This document shows positions 46,025-55,289 of a stretch of 64,000 bases of DNA, one piece after another. A program made the position numbers and the translations under genes. This stretch comes from Rhynchospora pubera (taxonomy: Eukaryota; Streptophyta; Magnoliopsida; Poales; Cyperaceae). The DNA lies in assembly GCA_028095005.1 (NCBI GenBank), contig CM051459.1, positions 45,266,257 through 45,330,256 of the forward strand, in the 5' to 3' direction. Numbering within the stretch: position 1 is the stretch's first letter; each line of letters begins with the position of its first letter. The notes beneath the pieces were generated by a model. That model did not search any database. It was not told the origin of the DNA and was given only the letters and a program-made list of their open reading frames with translations.

Positions 46025-46609
46025 AGCGTCGTACAACGCTAGATAGAGTTACACAACGCTAGAACAGCTAAATTCATACTTTTGTGAATCAACGTTGCAC
46101 AACGCTATATAGAGTTAGGCAACGCTGAGTCACAACGTTGTACAATGCTCAGTAGAGTTGTACAACGCTACAGTTAAAAACTTGGAAATTTTCCTGAGTA
46201 CCATCGTGCAACGCCATATAGCGTTGCACAACGCCACAAAAATCCCAAGTTAGCTGTGCTGTTTTTACATGCAAAGTTTCTGGAGACGTTAGCCAACGTC
46301 TTTCAACGTTGGGTAACGTTAGCGTTGTGTGACGGCATATAGAGTTGTACAACGCTCTGTTGAATCTGTCAGAGTTGTTCCTTTTGTCTCCCTTTAGCGT
46401 TGTGTAACGCCATTCAGTGGCAAGCAACGCTCTGACAATTTCCAACGGAATTGTCGGAGCTTTCCTTTGGTTATACACTCCTTCGTTGTGCGACGGCAAA
46501 TAGCGTTGCACAACGCTCTGACAGACCAACGGCTATATTAAAGAGCCGTTAGAATTTACAACGGTCATATTCCAGCGTTGTATAACGCTATTCAGCGTTG
46601 TACAACGCT
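46025..46609 (+). repeat. Eight composite palindromic sites in the solo LTR U3
   Basis: Sixteen copies of a 16-bp dyad (best copy AGCGTTGTACAACGCT at 46594-46609, a perfect palindrome) occur as eight pairs starting at 46025, 46091, 46134, 46200, 46321, 46396, 46482 and 46574. In every pair the second dyad begins exactly 20 bp after the first (16 + 4-bp spacer, often ATAT). Distances between pairs vary from 43 to 121 bp. Right halves CAACGC are better kept than left halves. Confidence 0.95.
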
Positions 46610-46647
46610 GTGGCCTGTTTTTGCTGGGGATCTGCTCATTTCGAGCC

Positions 46648-46657
46648 CTATATATAT
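46648..46657 (+). promoter_or_regulatory. TATA box of the solo LTR
   Basis: CTATATATAT, 38 bp after the last palindrome and followed by a leader with CTCTCTC runs. Marks the probable U3/R boundary about 30 bp downstream. Confidence 0.65.
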
Positions 46658-47233
46658 CCACCCCTTGTTCTCTCTCAATAGAACGAGTTAGAGAGCTTCA
46701 CTTTGCAAAATTAGACCAGAATTGAGCCTTTGAGCACAGGGATACTCTCCCACTTGAGCTTTTCATAGCTAGACCATCTTGAGAGATTTAGTAGCCTCAA
46801 ACACCACCGCCCCGACATTGTCGCTAGGTGTAGGTTGGAATAGGTTGAGAGCTCTTCTCCTTTGAGGCCGTTGTGCCATTCGAGTTAGGCCGATCCGCCT
46901 CGAGTGTCCTTGTGACGAGGTGATTCGGTTCGAAGTTGTAGTCCCGTTCTTGTTGGAATTGAACGGAGCACGCCCTTTGGTGGTAGCGAAACTCCCGGAG
47001 ACGTACGACTAAGGCTAGCTTCTTCTAGCGGGTCGGAACTCCGTAATCACATCGCGTGTTCAATTTCTCTCTCTCTTTCTCTCTTTATTATCTTGCATTG
47101 TGAATTGCTTGTGTGCTTGCTTGTATTGAGTACCAATTGAATTGTGTTAGGGTAGTTAATACCAAACCGGTCTAAAACCTCATTCGCTTCCGCTAAACCT
47201 TGATTAAGCCGCCCCCTTAGGGACAACACTTTT

Positions 47234-49170
47234 TAATAAATGCAAAATTTAAACGGTAATTCTATTCAGACCAAGAGATTTAACTATATTGATATTGTTT
47301 ATTTTGAATAAAATAGTAAAAACTTTTGACTGAACAAATCTTTGAAATAAAACTGTCAATATATTTGTTTTATTTTTCTTGTACCCTCTTTGTTTTCATT
47401 ATATCATTCCATTCAAATAGAAAACTATAATTACTAACTTTTCCACCATATCTTTCATTCACAAAAGCACAATTAAAAATAAGTTTATAAACTTCAATTG
47501 AGCTAAGTATAGGGGTAAATAATTTTAGAAAAAAAATGAAGACCATTTTTCGTCATGTTTAACACCATGTATGTCGTCAGTCATCTAAAATGAAATTAAT
47601 TGTTTTTCAAAGAATAAAGAAGAAAATACAATTCTGTGTTGCTGAAAATCGTGGAAAGAAAATTCTTCATTCTGCTATTTTTATATTTACTATATTGGAA
47701 TTTCAGCTAATTGTCCATCATTCATCTTTTCATTGGTTCAATACTTCAATCAAACAGTTTTGGTCTTTTCTTCTCGTCTTCCATGGTATTTGTTAACTAT
47801 ATTTTAACAAGATAAAAACTCATCTTACAAGGAGTTGATTTTGAAAAGAAAAAAAATGTTAATATTCTGTACATAGAATAAGAGGCTATATACATTAACA
47901 AAAATAAAAAAATATATAGTATTAGTAGTGATTTTTATAAAAGAGTTTAGTTGACTTAGAAATAGTACAAATCTGAAGCCAAAAAGTTTAGTGGTTATTT
48001 TGCTATAAACTGAAAATAAAATGAAGGCTTTGAATTTATTTTGTAGAACTTCTCTAAATTTTTAATTGAGAAGCGCCATGCACTACATGCATGTAAAATA
48101 TTATATCATTTTTTAGTGCAATTTATGTGTATAAAAATTAGTGAACTCTAGAGGACAATACACCAAAATATGTTAAAAACTTTCAAGCACGTAGAAAACC
48201 AAAAATTCATAATAATTATAAATTTTACAAAATTGAGATGACATCGAATACATTTAATGGAGTAAAAATTGATTTTTATCTCAAATCGATATTAATATTA
48301 TTCAACACCATATTCTGTTGTTATAAAATTTAAATTCTTATTTCAAAGTGAGAACCAAATCTCGTGAATACATCGATTGATTTGTGCGATCAGGATTGCA
48401 CAATAGTAAGGAGGACTGCCGCAACAGAAGATCAAGACGAGAAAGAGTTGAACTTCCAGAACGGCAGCTGGAAGAATAATTGAGGTCAGTTATCTCTTTT
48501 TCGAATCATCAGTGATCTGGATTACGCACACAACAAAGCATAAAAAACAATTATTAATTTATTAATAATTGGCTTGCTAGGGGTTCAAAAGAAACTGGGG
48601 ATAATATTTTAGACAGATAAGAGATTGCATCCGCTTAGGATATCTAACAAATAACACAACAATGCTGAATGCATCCAATCTGTTTCTCGATGTATATCTA
48701 ATATCCTACGTGGTTTCATGTCCAAAGAAAATTTTCATTTTATTTCTCCGCTTAATTCCACGGCGCGTTGACGATACAACAAGAATAACGTTACAAACAA
48801 TCATACGACAATAATATGATGAATGCACAAAAAAATAGTAAAATAGTTAATTTTTTGAATAAATAAACAATTATAAATGATTATTACATTTGAAGATTGA
48901 CATGTAAATAGAAATATAATTCACCTAACAAAATTAAATTATAAATATATAAAAAAGGGTCACATGGTCAAATCCTTTGCCATGTCACGTTATTCGATCT
49001 TCATCGTTTTATTTGTTTCTCTATTATAATTAATTTTAATCGGACCATTCATTATTTGATATTTCTATGTTTCCCTCCTTATTTAAATGAGATATTTATG
49101 ATGGATTTATATATAATGTAACAAAATTTTGAAATTCGGTTTAAGTGTTTCCTAAATTTTTTTTTCAAAC
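47234..49170. other. AT-rich spacer
   Basis: No gene or element ends recognised. 48370-48490 is slightly less AT-rich (GAGGACTGCCGCAACAGAAG) but encodes nothing I can identify. Confidence 0.5.
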
Positions 49171-49174
49171 AAAT

Positions 49175-49334
49175 TGGGGCCGTTTGGATCAAATGTGAAT
49201 TTGGGAAATTTTCTATTCCTAGGCATAAATTTATTATAAACAATTCAAACTCTTCACAAAATTATACACTTTCTAATACTTTATGCCTAGGAATAGGAAA
49301 TTCCTCCTATTCCTAAGCGATCCAAACGGCCCCA
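49175..49334 (-). mobile_element. MITE, copy 1 of a local family (inverted)
   Basis: 160 bp with perfect 16-bp terminal repeats TGGGGCCGTTTGGATC / GATCCAAACGGCCCCA, flanked by AAAT on both sides. Read on the minus strand, its interior (TTTTGTGAAGAGTTTGAATTG then TTTATAAT) matches the copies at 50127 and 51018. Confidence 0.82.
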
Positions 49335-50126
49335 AAATGTTATTTTCTCTTGTATATGTCTTTACCATTATAAAAAATAATTTTGTATTTTTGCACATAT
49401 TTAGCTCACTGTGAGATTTTTTATAAGTTGTTTTGTTTAAAATTTAATTGTTTTAAATAATTTATTTTTGTCAAAACGAAGTCCATTCAACTCTAATTGA
49501 CAAAAGCTTTTCGTCTCGAGCTTTTTAGAACCCAAATTACAACTGTCAGCTGGCAAAGTATAAGCTATGAGAGCACATTCCACCATGCGACCCGAAGATT
49601 GAACACAGTTAAAAAAAATTTGTTCATCGAAAAATTTATGTTCCAGCCTTTACCTTTCCGATGTCAAACAAATTGTGTATAGGCTTTGATCAAAATAATT
49701 TTCACGTGAGATTTTATTTAATTTCATTTTATAAAGTCGATTTCTTAGGATTTTGTTGGTCTAATAACGTAAATATTCAGATCAATTAAAATGAAATTCA
49801 TTTATTTGAACAAAAATTTAATTATATGAAATTTTCATTTTTTTATTAAAAAAAGCTGATTCTAATCCAGGTCTTGTTCGGAACAGTCCATTGTCAGGAG
49901 TTTGGAACATTTCGGCGCTGATCAAAATATTTATTTCACGATATTTCATTTTATTTCAATTCAGTTGATTTTACATGATTTAGTTGGCTCTAATTACATT
50001 AGAATTTCAACTAAATGATACCAAATGCGATTATTTTGATAAAAAATTTTCTAACAAAATAAAATGAAATGAAATCCCAGATTAAAAAAATGGGATTTTG
50101 ATCAGGTCCATGAGGGCTTGTTTTGT

Positions 50127-50283
50127 GCTCCGTTTGGATAAGGTGTGGGAAGAAGGGAAGAAGGGAAGAAGTGAAAAGAAGTATTGGGAAGTGTGTAAAT
50201 TTATGAAGAATTTAGATTGTTTATAATAAATTTAATTCTGTTTTCCCTTTTTCCCTTCTTCCTAAATGGAATTCAAACGGAGC
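50127..50283 (+). mobile_element. MITE, copy 2 of a local family
   Basis: 157 bp with ends GCTCCGTTTG / CAAACGGAGC. The interior GAAGTATTGGGAAGTGTGTAA is shared exactly with the copy at 51018. Target duplication not clear. Confidence 0.75.
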
Positions 50284-51017
50284 CTTGGTTTTTTTTTTTT
50301 TCATGAGCGCTCAGTGGTCAGTTCGAAATATAGACTGGATTGCAGCACAAGATATTTGAATTTAGGCTTAAAAGCCCAGTTTTCTACGTTATGGGTTGTC
50401 AGGCCCAAATTTATTAAAATAACTTTAACCTTGGTCTTTGAAAATAATCTGTTTTAGCCTTTTAGGATCCCAATTGACCTAAGAATGGCCTGCAAACGGA
50501 CAACTGTTTAGCCGTATTTCGTTTCGTTTCGTCCGGACGAAACGGTTAATAAAATGATTTCATCTAGTTTAGTAACACGACAATGAAACGGTTTTGTCAA
50601 TGTGTTAATCACGAAAATTTTAATCGTTTCATCCTTGCGAAATGGTTAACGAAATTGAAGGTTAGTTTCATCAACAAAACGAAACAATTAATGAAACACC
50701 ATAGTTTCGTCACCGTCTCACACGTTATGTAGAACTACCTAAGAAGCTACAAATACATCTTTTTTTTTCTCCATTTCGTCATCTAATGATATAAAATAAG
50801 TAAATTACTTTTACCGGGAATAATAAGGCAAACTCACTCAAGAAACATTCTATGTCCCTTCACATTGATTCTTTTTTTCTTAAAAAAGTATAAACTAAAA
50901 AAAGAAAGAAAATTGGTGGGATAGTGCTCAACTGCTTATGCTTTAAACTCAAAAAAAAAAAAAAACTGCTTATGCTTATTTAATGAGAATGAATAAGCCA
51001 ACTAGGAAGGCATCTAA

Positions 51018-51166
51018 GGGTGCGTTTGGATAGGTGTAGGAAGAAGGAAAGAAGTGAAAAGAAGTATTGGGAAGTGTGTAACTTTGTGAAGAGTTTAGAT
51101 TGTTTATAATTTTTTTTTTCTTCTTCTTTTCTTTTTCTTCTTTCTTCCAACGATCCAAACGCACCC
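51018..51166 (+). mobile_element. MITE, copy 3 of a local family (Tourist-like)
   Basis: 149 bp with terminal repeats GGGTGCGTTTGGAT / ATCCAAACGCACCC and a TAA target duplication (51015-51017 and 51167-51169). The trinucleotide duplication is typical of PIF/Harbinger (Tourist) MITEs. Part of the interior has decayed into a T/C-rich run. Confidence 0.85.
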
Positions 51167-51370
51167 TAAGTCAAGAAATCCACTGCCATTAAGAGTGATG
51201 AAGTGCCTGGTGGAGAACCGAAGAAGACAAATAAAGACCGGCATTCAATTATGGGATAGTGCTCATTCAACGAACCGAGTTAAAATTAACATTATCATTT
51301 CCCTCAATTTAAGAATTTGCATTGTTTAACGAACCGAGTTAAAATTAGCATTATTTAAGAATTTGAATTT

Positions 51371-51500
51371 TTTTAAGATAAATTGGAGGTGTAAGTCATT
51401 CAACTTATTTTTAAATTAAATGTCTATGAAAGATCTCCAGTCGGATTTCGAACCTGCGACATTTCACTCAGGAGTCAAGGTGTATTATTCTTTACCGCTT
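51371..51500 (-). mobile_element. tRNA-derived SINE, 5' truncated
   Basis: 130 bp flanked by the 12-bp duplication GAATTTGAATTT (51359-51370 and 51501-51512). On the minus strand it reads AGCGGTAAAG (partial A-box region) followed by GGTTCGAAATCC, a pol III B box (51443-51454). It resembles the head of plant SINEs with CCTTGACTCCTGAG between the boxes. Confidence 0.65.
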
Positions 51501-51811
51501 GAATTTGAATTTGAATTGTTTTATTCATTTATCGCAATATCTCATAAGACCAATGGTACATTGCCGCATGGAAAGTGAACTATTGAACCGAATAAATTGG
51601 TACGCCTTTCGATGCTAGAGGATAAGAGGAAATTATGGAGTAACTGCTGGGGTACAGGGGTGTTAATCAAGGAGTCCAAATCCAATTGAATTGCAAATAA
51701 TAATAAATAAATAAATAAATAAGGTTTCCATATCCATTTATCTGATCCTATAGGCTGCAATAGTAAACGTTTCTTTTTCCGTCAGCTTAACGAACAATAA
51801 ATAATTTAAAA

Positions 51812-52630
51812 TTAATTAGATTTATGCCACGTAAAAATTTAAAATTATCAAAATGTAATTACTAAATGATAAATTAGTTTTATATTATTATAAAATAGTA
51901 AAAATAATTTTATGTCATCGTCAAATTGATTTGTCAAATTTACCTTTTAAATGACGAATTAGTTTTATGTCATATAAATTAATTAAAAGAGTTTTGTGTC
52001 ACTGTAAAAATGTAAAAATTAACTTTATGCCAATAGAACGATGCATGAAATTTAATATAGAACAATTTGTAAAGGTTAAGAGCAACCCCTTGGATGTGTG
52101 TATTTCAATCCAGTCTAATTAGAATTAAATTGCAAATGTTATAATTAAATTGTACGAATGGTTCAATAAAAAACTTAATCTATAAAGGCATCCTTAACCA
52201 TACAATTATATATATTTCCATTTTGTCAAACTTAATCGTACATGAAGAATCCATACAAGCAAACACTGGACCACTGTACCAAACTTTATTTAACCATACA
52301 ATTATATATTTTTCCATATGCATATTATTATTTTATAAAGCAAGCCTTTGAACGCCATTTTTCAATTTAGCAAATTATGAAGAAATATACTTTATATAAC
52401 AGAAAAAATATATATCTTTTTGCACGTTCTCAAATGGTTTATTAACAAGGACAGTATGAGGATTTTTAGAAATATTGAGAGATTTAGGATGACATTTTTA
52501 GAATTGAATATTTTTGAATAAGATAATGACATATATCTAATTTAAACAATTTGATAATGACATAAATCTAATTAGCAATCTAACAATATCATATCTCAGA
52601 TTAACTATTTTTTAGATAGCATGAAACTAA
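51812..52630. mobile_element. Second foldback-type element of the TATGCCA family, decayed
   Basis: The left end (TTAGATTTATGCCACG, then TGTCATCGTCAAATTGATTTG) matches the element at 45232. The right end repeats the reverse complement (GATAATGACATAAATCTAATTAG). The centre is AT-rich unique sequence. Ends are approximate. Confidence 0.5.
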
Positions 52631-52675
52631 TAAATCCTCATTTGATCGATCCAGATTAGCTGATCCTGGCATCAT

Positions 52676-52679
52676 GTAC
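52676..52679 (+). promoter_or_regulatory. GTAC core upstream of the copper transporter gene
   Basis: GTAC is the core of the copper-response element recognised by SPL7 in plant COPT promoters. One lies 330 bp before the start codon and sits in the loop of a short inverted repeat (GATCCAGAT / ATCTGGATC). A second GTAC is at 52276. A four-base match alone is weak evidence. Confidence 0.3.
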
Positions 52680-53006
52680 TTAACGATCTGGATCAGCACC
52701 ATCTCTCTAGACCAGACCAGATTCCTCTTTTCCAGGATATATTCACCGAAAACAACTCACGAGGAAAAGCCCACCATCTGTTCGACATTATGCCAATTCG
52801 AGTCCTCACCGTATAACAATGGAATAACACAAACAAACCACCCAAATGGGAATCATAACCCCACTTTCTCTCTCTTAAGCACACAGTTTCCTATCCCCAT
52901 TTCCTCTCTTGCTTTATATCGCTTCTCATCTCTTTTTATATCGCCAACATAGAAGCCCTACATCCCAAATTCCCCATTAGAAACCTGAACTAAAAGAACA
53001 ATTACC

Positions 53007-53492
53007 ATGAATGGAATGGGAGACGGCGATGGCAATGGCATGGGTTCCATGACCATGACACCCCCTTCATCATTCATGCCCATGTCCACGGGGAACCATG
53101 GCCATGGCATGATGATGCACATGACTTTTTTTTGGGGTAAAGATACCCTTGTCATCTTTCCTGGATGGCCCGGCAATGCCGGTATAGGCATGTATCTCCT
53201 CTCTATCTTCGTTGTCTTAATCATGGCTGCACTTGCCGAAGCACTCTCAGCCATCTCCAATCGCTTCAGCCAATCTGACAAGACTGCCTCCAATGCTGTG
53301 ACGCTGACCGCGATTCATGCATTGAGGATGGGGGTGGCGTATCTTGTCATGCTTGCCGTCATGTCGTTTAATGTCGGTGTGTTCCTTGCCGCTCTGGTGG
53401 GACATGCCATCGGATTTTTTCTCGGGAGAAGTGGGTTCTTTCATAGCTACCGGGCTGGTGATTTGGAGGCTCATACAACAACAAATAAATAA
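53007..53492 (+). CDS. COPT: COPT/CTR-type high-affinity copper transporter
   Basis: Intronless frame of 161 codons, the usual size. CTR proteins form trimers in the plasma membrane and import Cu(I). The Met/His-rich N-terminus (GMGSMTMTPP, NHGHGMMMHMTFFWG) supplies copper ligands. Three membrane helices follow: about 62-84, 105-122 and 123-141. The second carries the essential MxxxM (MLAVM, residues 115-119) and the third carries GxxxG packing motifs (GHAIG, then GFFLG), both diagnostic of the family. It resembles the COPT1/COPT2 group more than the COPT5 group by its long Met-rich head. The start codon is the first ATG, at the head of the Met-rich region. Confidence 0.95.
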   Translation: MNGMGDGDGNGMGSMTMTPPSSFMPMSTGNHGHGMMMHMTFFWGKDTLVIFPGWPGNAGIGMYLLSIFVVLIMAALAEALSAISNRFSQSDKTASNAVTLTAIHALRMGVAYLVMLAVMSFNVGVFLAALVGHAIGFFLGRSGFFHSYRAGDLEAHTTTNK

Positions 53493-54643
53493 TAGTATTA
53501 GTAAGTTTTAGATATTGATTGCTGTCCTTGTTTCTCATGTCAGTTAGATAGATTGTGTAGAATGGTTGTATGAAATGATATAATTGGAGATGTCTCCATG
53601 CTGTTCTCCAGGGACTAATGTTCTTGACTGGTGGAATTAATTATGCGAACTTGATGAAAAGCACCTTTGGATGTAAGGCTATAAACAATCACCTTGGCTT
53701 TCTGCATTTCACATGCTTTTATGCGCTGTCTAGTTGGAGGATCTTTTATTCGAATAATTTTAAATAGTTATAATCGGTAGGTTCCATTTTAATCTTTCTT
53801 AGTTGTATCTCTTGTTTCATAAAGTAATCGATGCTGGAAGTTCTTTATGTGTTCATCCATGAATTGATGTACCAGTCATGTGGTATGTAAAATATCAAAA
53901 TCTGGGATCTGTATCAAGGACCTTATAATGACATGCCTGGCTGCCAGTGGAACTTTCTCAAAAAAAGCTTGATAGCCATGAAACAACCTATTTTTAGCTA
54001 GAAAGTTAGCACCAAATTAATTGAAACTCCATTGGTAAATAGCAAAGCCTGACAAGTGTCATCCGGGCTGAAATCAACGATTCGTGCCTTTTAAAAAAAA
54101 AACACATTTTGAACTGTCATCTGCTTAGTATACAAGTTTAAAAGGTTATTGGGGCTAATCAAGAACATCCTCTCAACACTTAATCAAGTCCCAATCAATT
54201 GCATTGCATAAGTGACATGTCTGTTGTTTAATTAGCTATAAAAAAAAGCTACTAAAGATGCACAAAAAAAAAAAATGTAAAATTTGAAGATCAAATGAAA
54301 GAGATCACATACAACAAGTGTCATTTGGGCTGAAATAAAAAAAATCCATGACATTAAAACAACACCATTTTTTTTAAGCTAGGTTGTTTGCCTAGTGGTT
54401 TGGCTCTGTTCCCTTAACTAAATGGTCCTTGACTCAAATCATGGCGATTTGTTTCAATTTTTTTTGAATAAAAAATTAATTGGTTTCAAACCAACCTTCA
54501 AAAAAAAAAAAAGTAACAACAACAACAACATTTTGAACTGTCTTCTGCTAAGTAATCATACACGTTTAAAAGGTTATTGAGTCTAAATAAAAACATCATC
54601 TGAAAACTTAATCAAGTCTAATCAATTATATTGCCCATAATCT
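53493..54643. other. COPT 3' region and a partly duplicated segment
   Basis: Up to about 54050 this is ordinary downstream DNA. 54051-54311 and 54312-54643 are diverged direct copies (shared words CAAGTGTCAT..GGGCTGAAAT, CATTTTGAACTGTC, TTTAAAAGGTTATTG, CTTAATCAAGTC). The second copy is interrupted by a SINE (54371-54520) and then by Copia element 2, resuming at 59865. Confidence 0.7.
54371..54520 (+). mobile_element. Probable tRNA-derived SINE with poly(A) tail
   Basis: 150 bp bounded by a 13-bp direct repeat with one mismatch (AACAACACCATTT / AACAACAACATTT). It contains an A-box-like GCCTAGTGGTTTGGC, a degenerate B-box-like GACTCAAATC, and ends in a run of 13 A. It is absent from the paralogous position in the upstream duplicate, which supports insertion. 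Confidence 0.6.
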
Positions 54644-55175
54644 TGTTAATGTATGAAGCCAATTGCAAAATGGGCCGTGGCCCATGCTGGCCCATACGGA
54701 AATGAGAGAAACAAAAAAGGGGGTTACGGAAATGAGGAGATAGAGTGAACATTTCCAGAGAAGACTCGTCTCCAACAGAAGCTCTCTTGTCTCCCTTGGT
54801 GAAGCTATCTAGGGTTTACTATTTCTCTTGTATCTCTTGTTAATTCCACCTCAAATAGTGAGTGAGAGTGTGAGTGAGAGAGAGAGGAATGTTGATAGTT
54901 TGATGATCTCCATGTACTTGTAAGAAACTCTTGATTTAGTGGATTTGCACCGATCGCTCCCGTGGTTTTTCCCTTTCGGGTTTCCACGTAAAATCTTGTG
55001 TCTCTCTTTATTTTCTTGTGCTTGATTGTGCTATTGTTGTTGGTTCTCAAGTGGTACCATCATAGCTTTATTCTATAGGGTATTGTTTTATGCCCATCAC
55101 GTGTTTGTCGAAATTACTACCTCCTTGTTTACTTGGCTTCCGCTGTGCCTAGGCACCTGAGAGCGTGTCCCAACA
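54644..55175 (+). repeat. 5' LTR of Copia element 2
   Basis: 532 bp, TGTTAATG to CCCAACA. No palindrome array like that of element 1 was seen. Confidence 0.96.
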
Positions 55176-55177
55176 AC

Positions 55178-55189
55178 TGGTATCAGAGC
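55178..55189 (+). other. Primer binding site of Copia element 2
   Basis: TGGTATCAGAGC, complementary to initiator methionine tRNA, two bases after the LTR. Confidence 0.93.
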
Positions 55190-55289
55190 GTGTTGGCTCG
55201 TTGGTGTCAAGAACAGGAGTTTGAGACTTGGATTGGTGTAGGTCTAAGTTCTTGTGTATTTCGGTGGTTACACGTGTAGTAGTGATAGA

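Larger units (their letters stand above)
45761..47228 (+). mobile_element. Large solo LTR with a palindrome array
   Basis: 1468 bp that begin TGTTGT and end ACAACA, flanked by the 5-bp target duplication CTTTT (45756-45760 and 47229-47233). There is no second LTR or internal region, so it is a solo LTR left by recombination. A TATA box (CTATATATAT, 46648-46657) divides an unusually long U3 of about 890 bp from R-U5. The U3 part at 46025-46609 holds eight composite dyad sites. Downstream GC-rich sequence with CTCTCTCTCTTTCTCTC near 47067 is typical of a transcribed leader. The superfamily cannot be told from an LTR alone. Confidence 0.88.

Noticed and set aside
46149..46529. 126-codon minus-strand frame across the palindrome array
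   Set aside because: Explained by the repeated dyads in the solo LTR; repetitive peptide with no domain.
46925..46935. GGTTCGAAG resembling a tRNA B box in the solo LTR
   Set aside because: No matching A box or cloverleaf around it.
50510..50740. CGAAACGG-rich stretch as another hAT element
   Set aside because: Word content resembles 38850-39154, but no paired terminal repeats or target duplication could be located.
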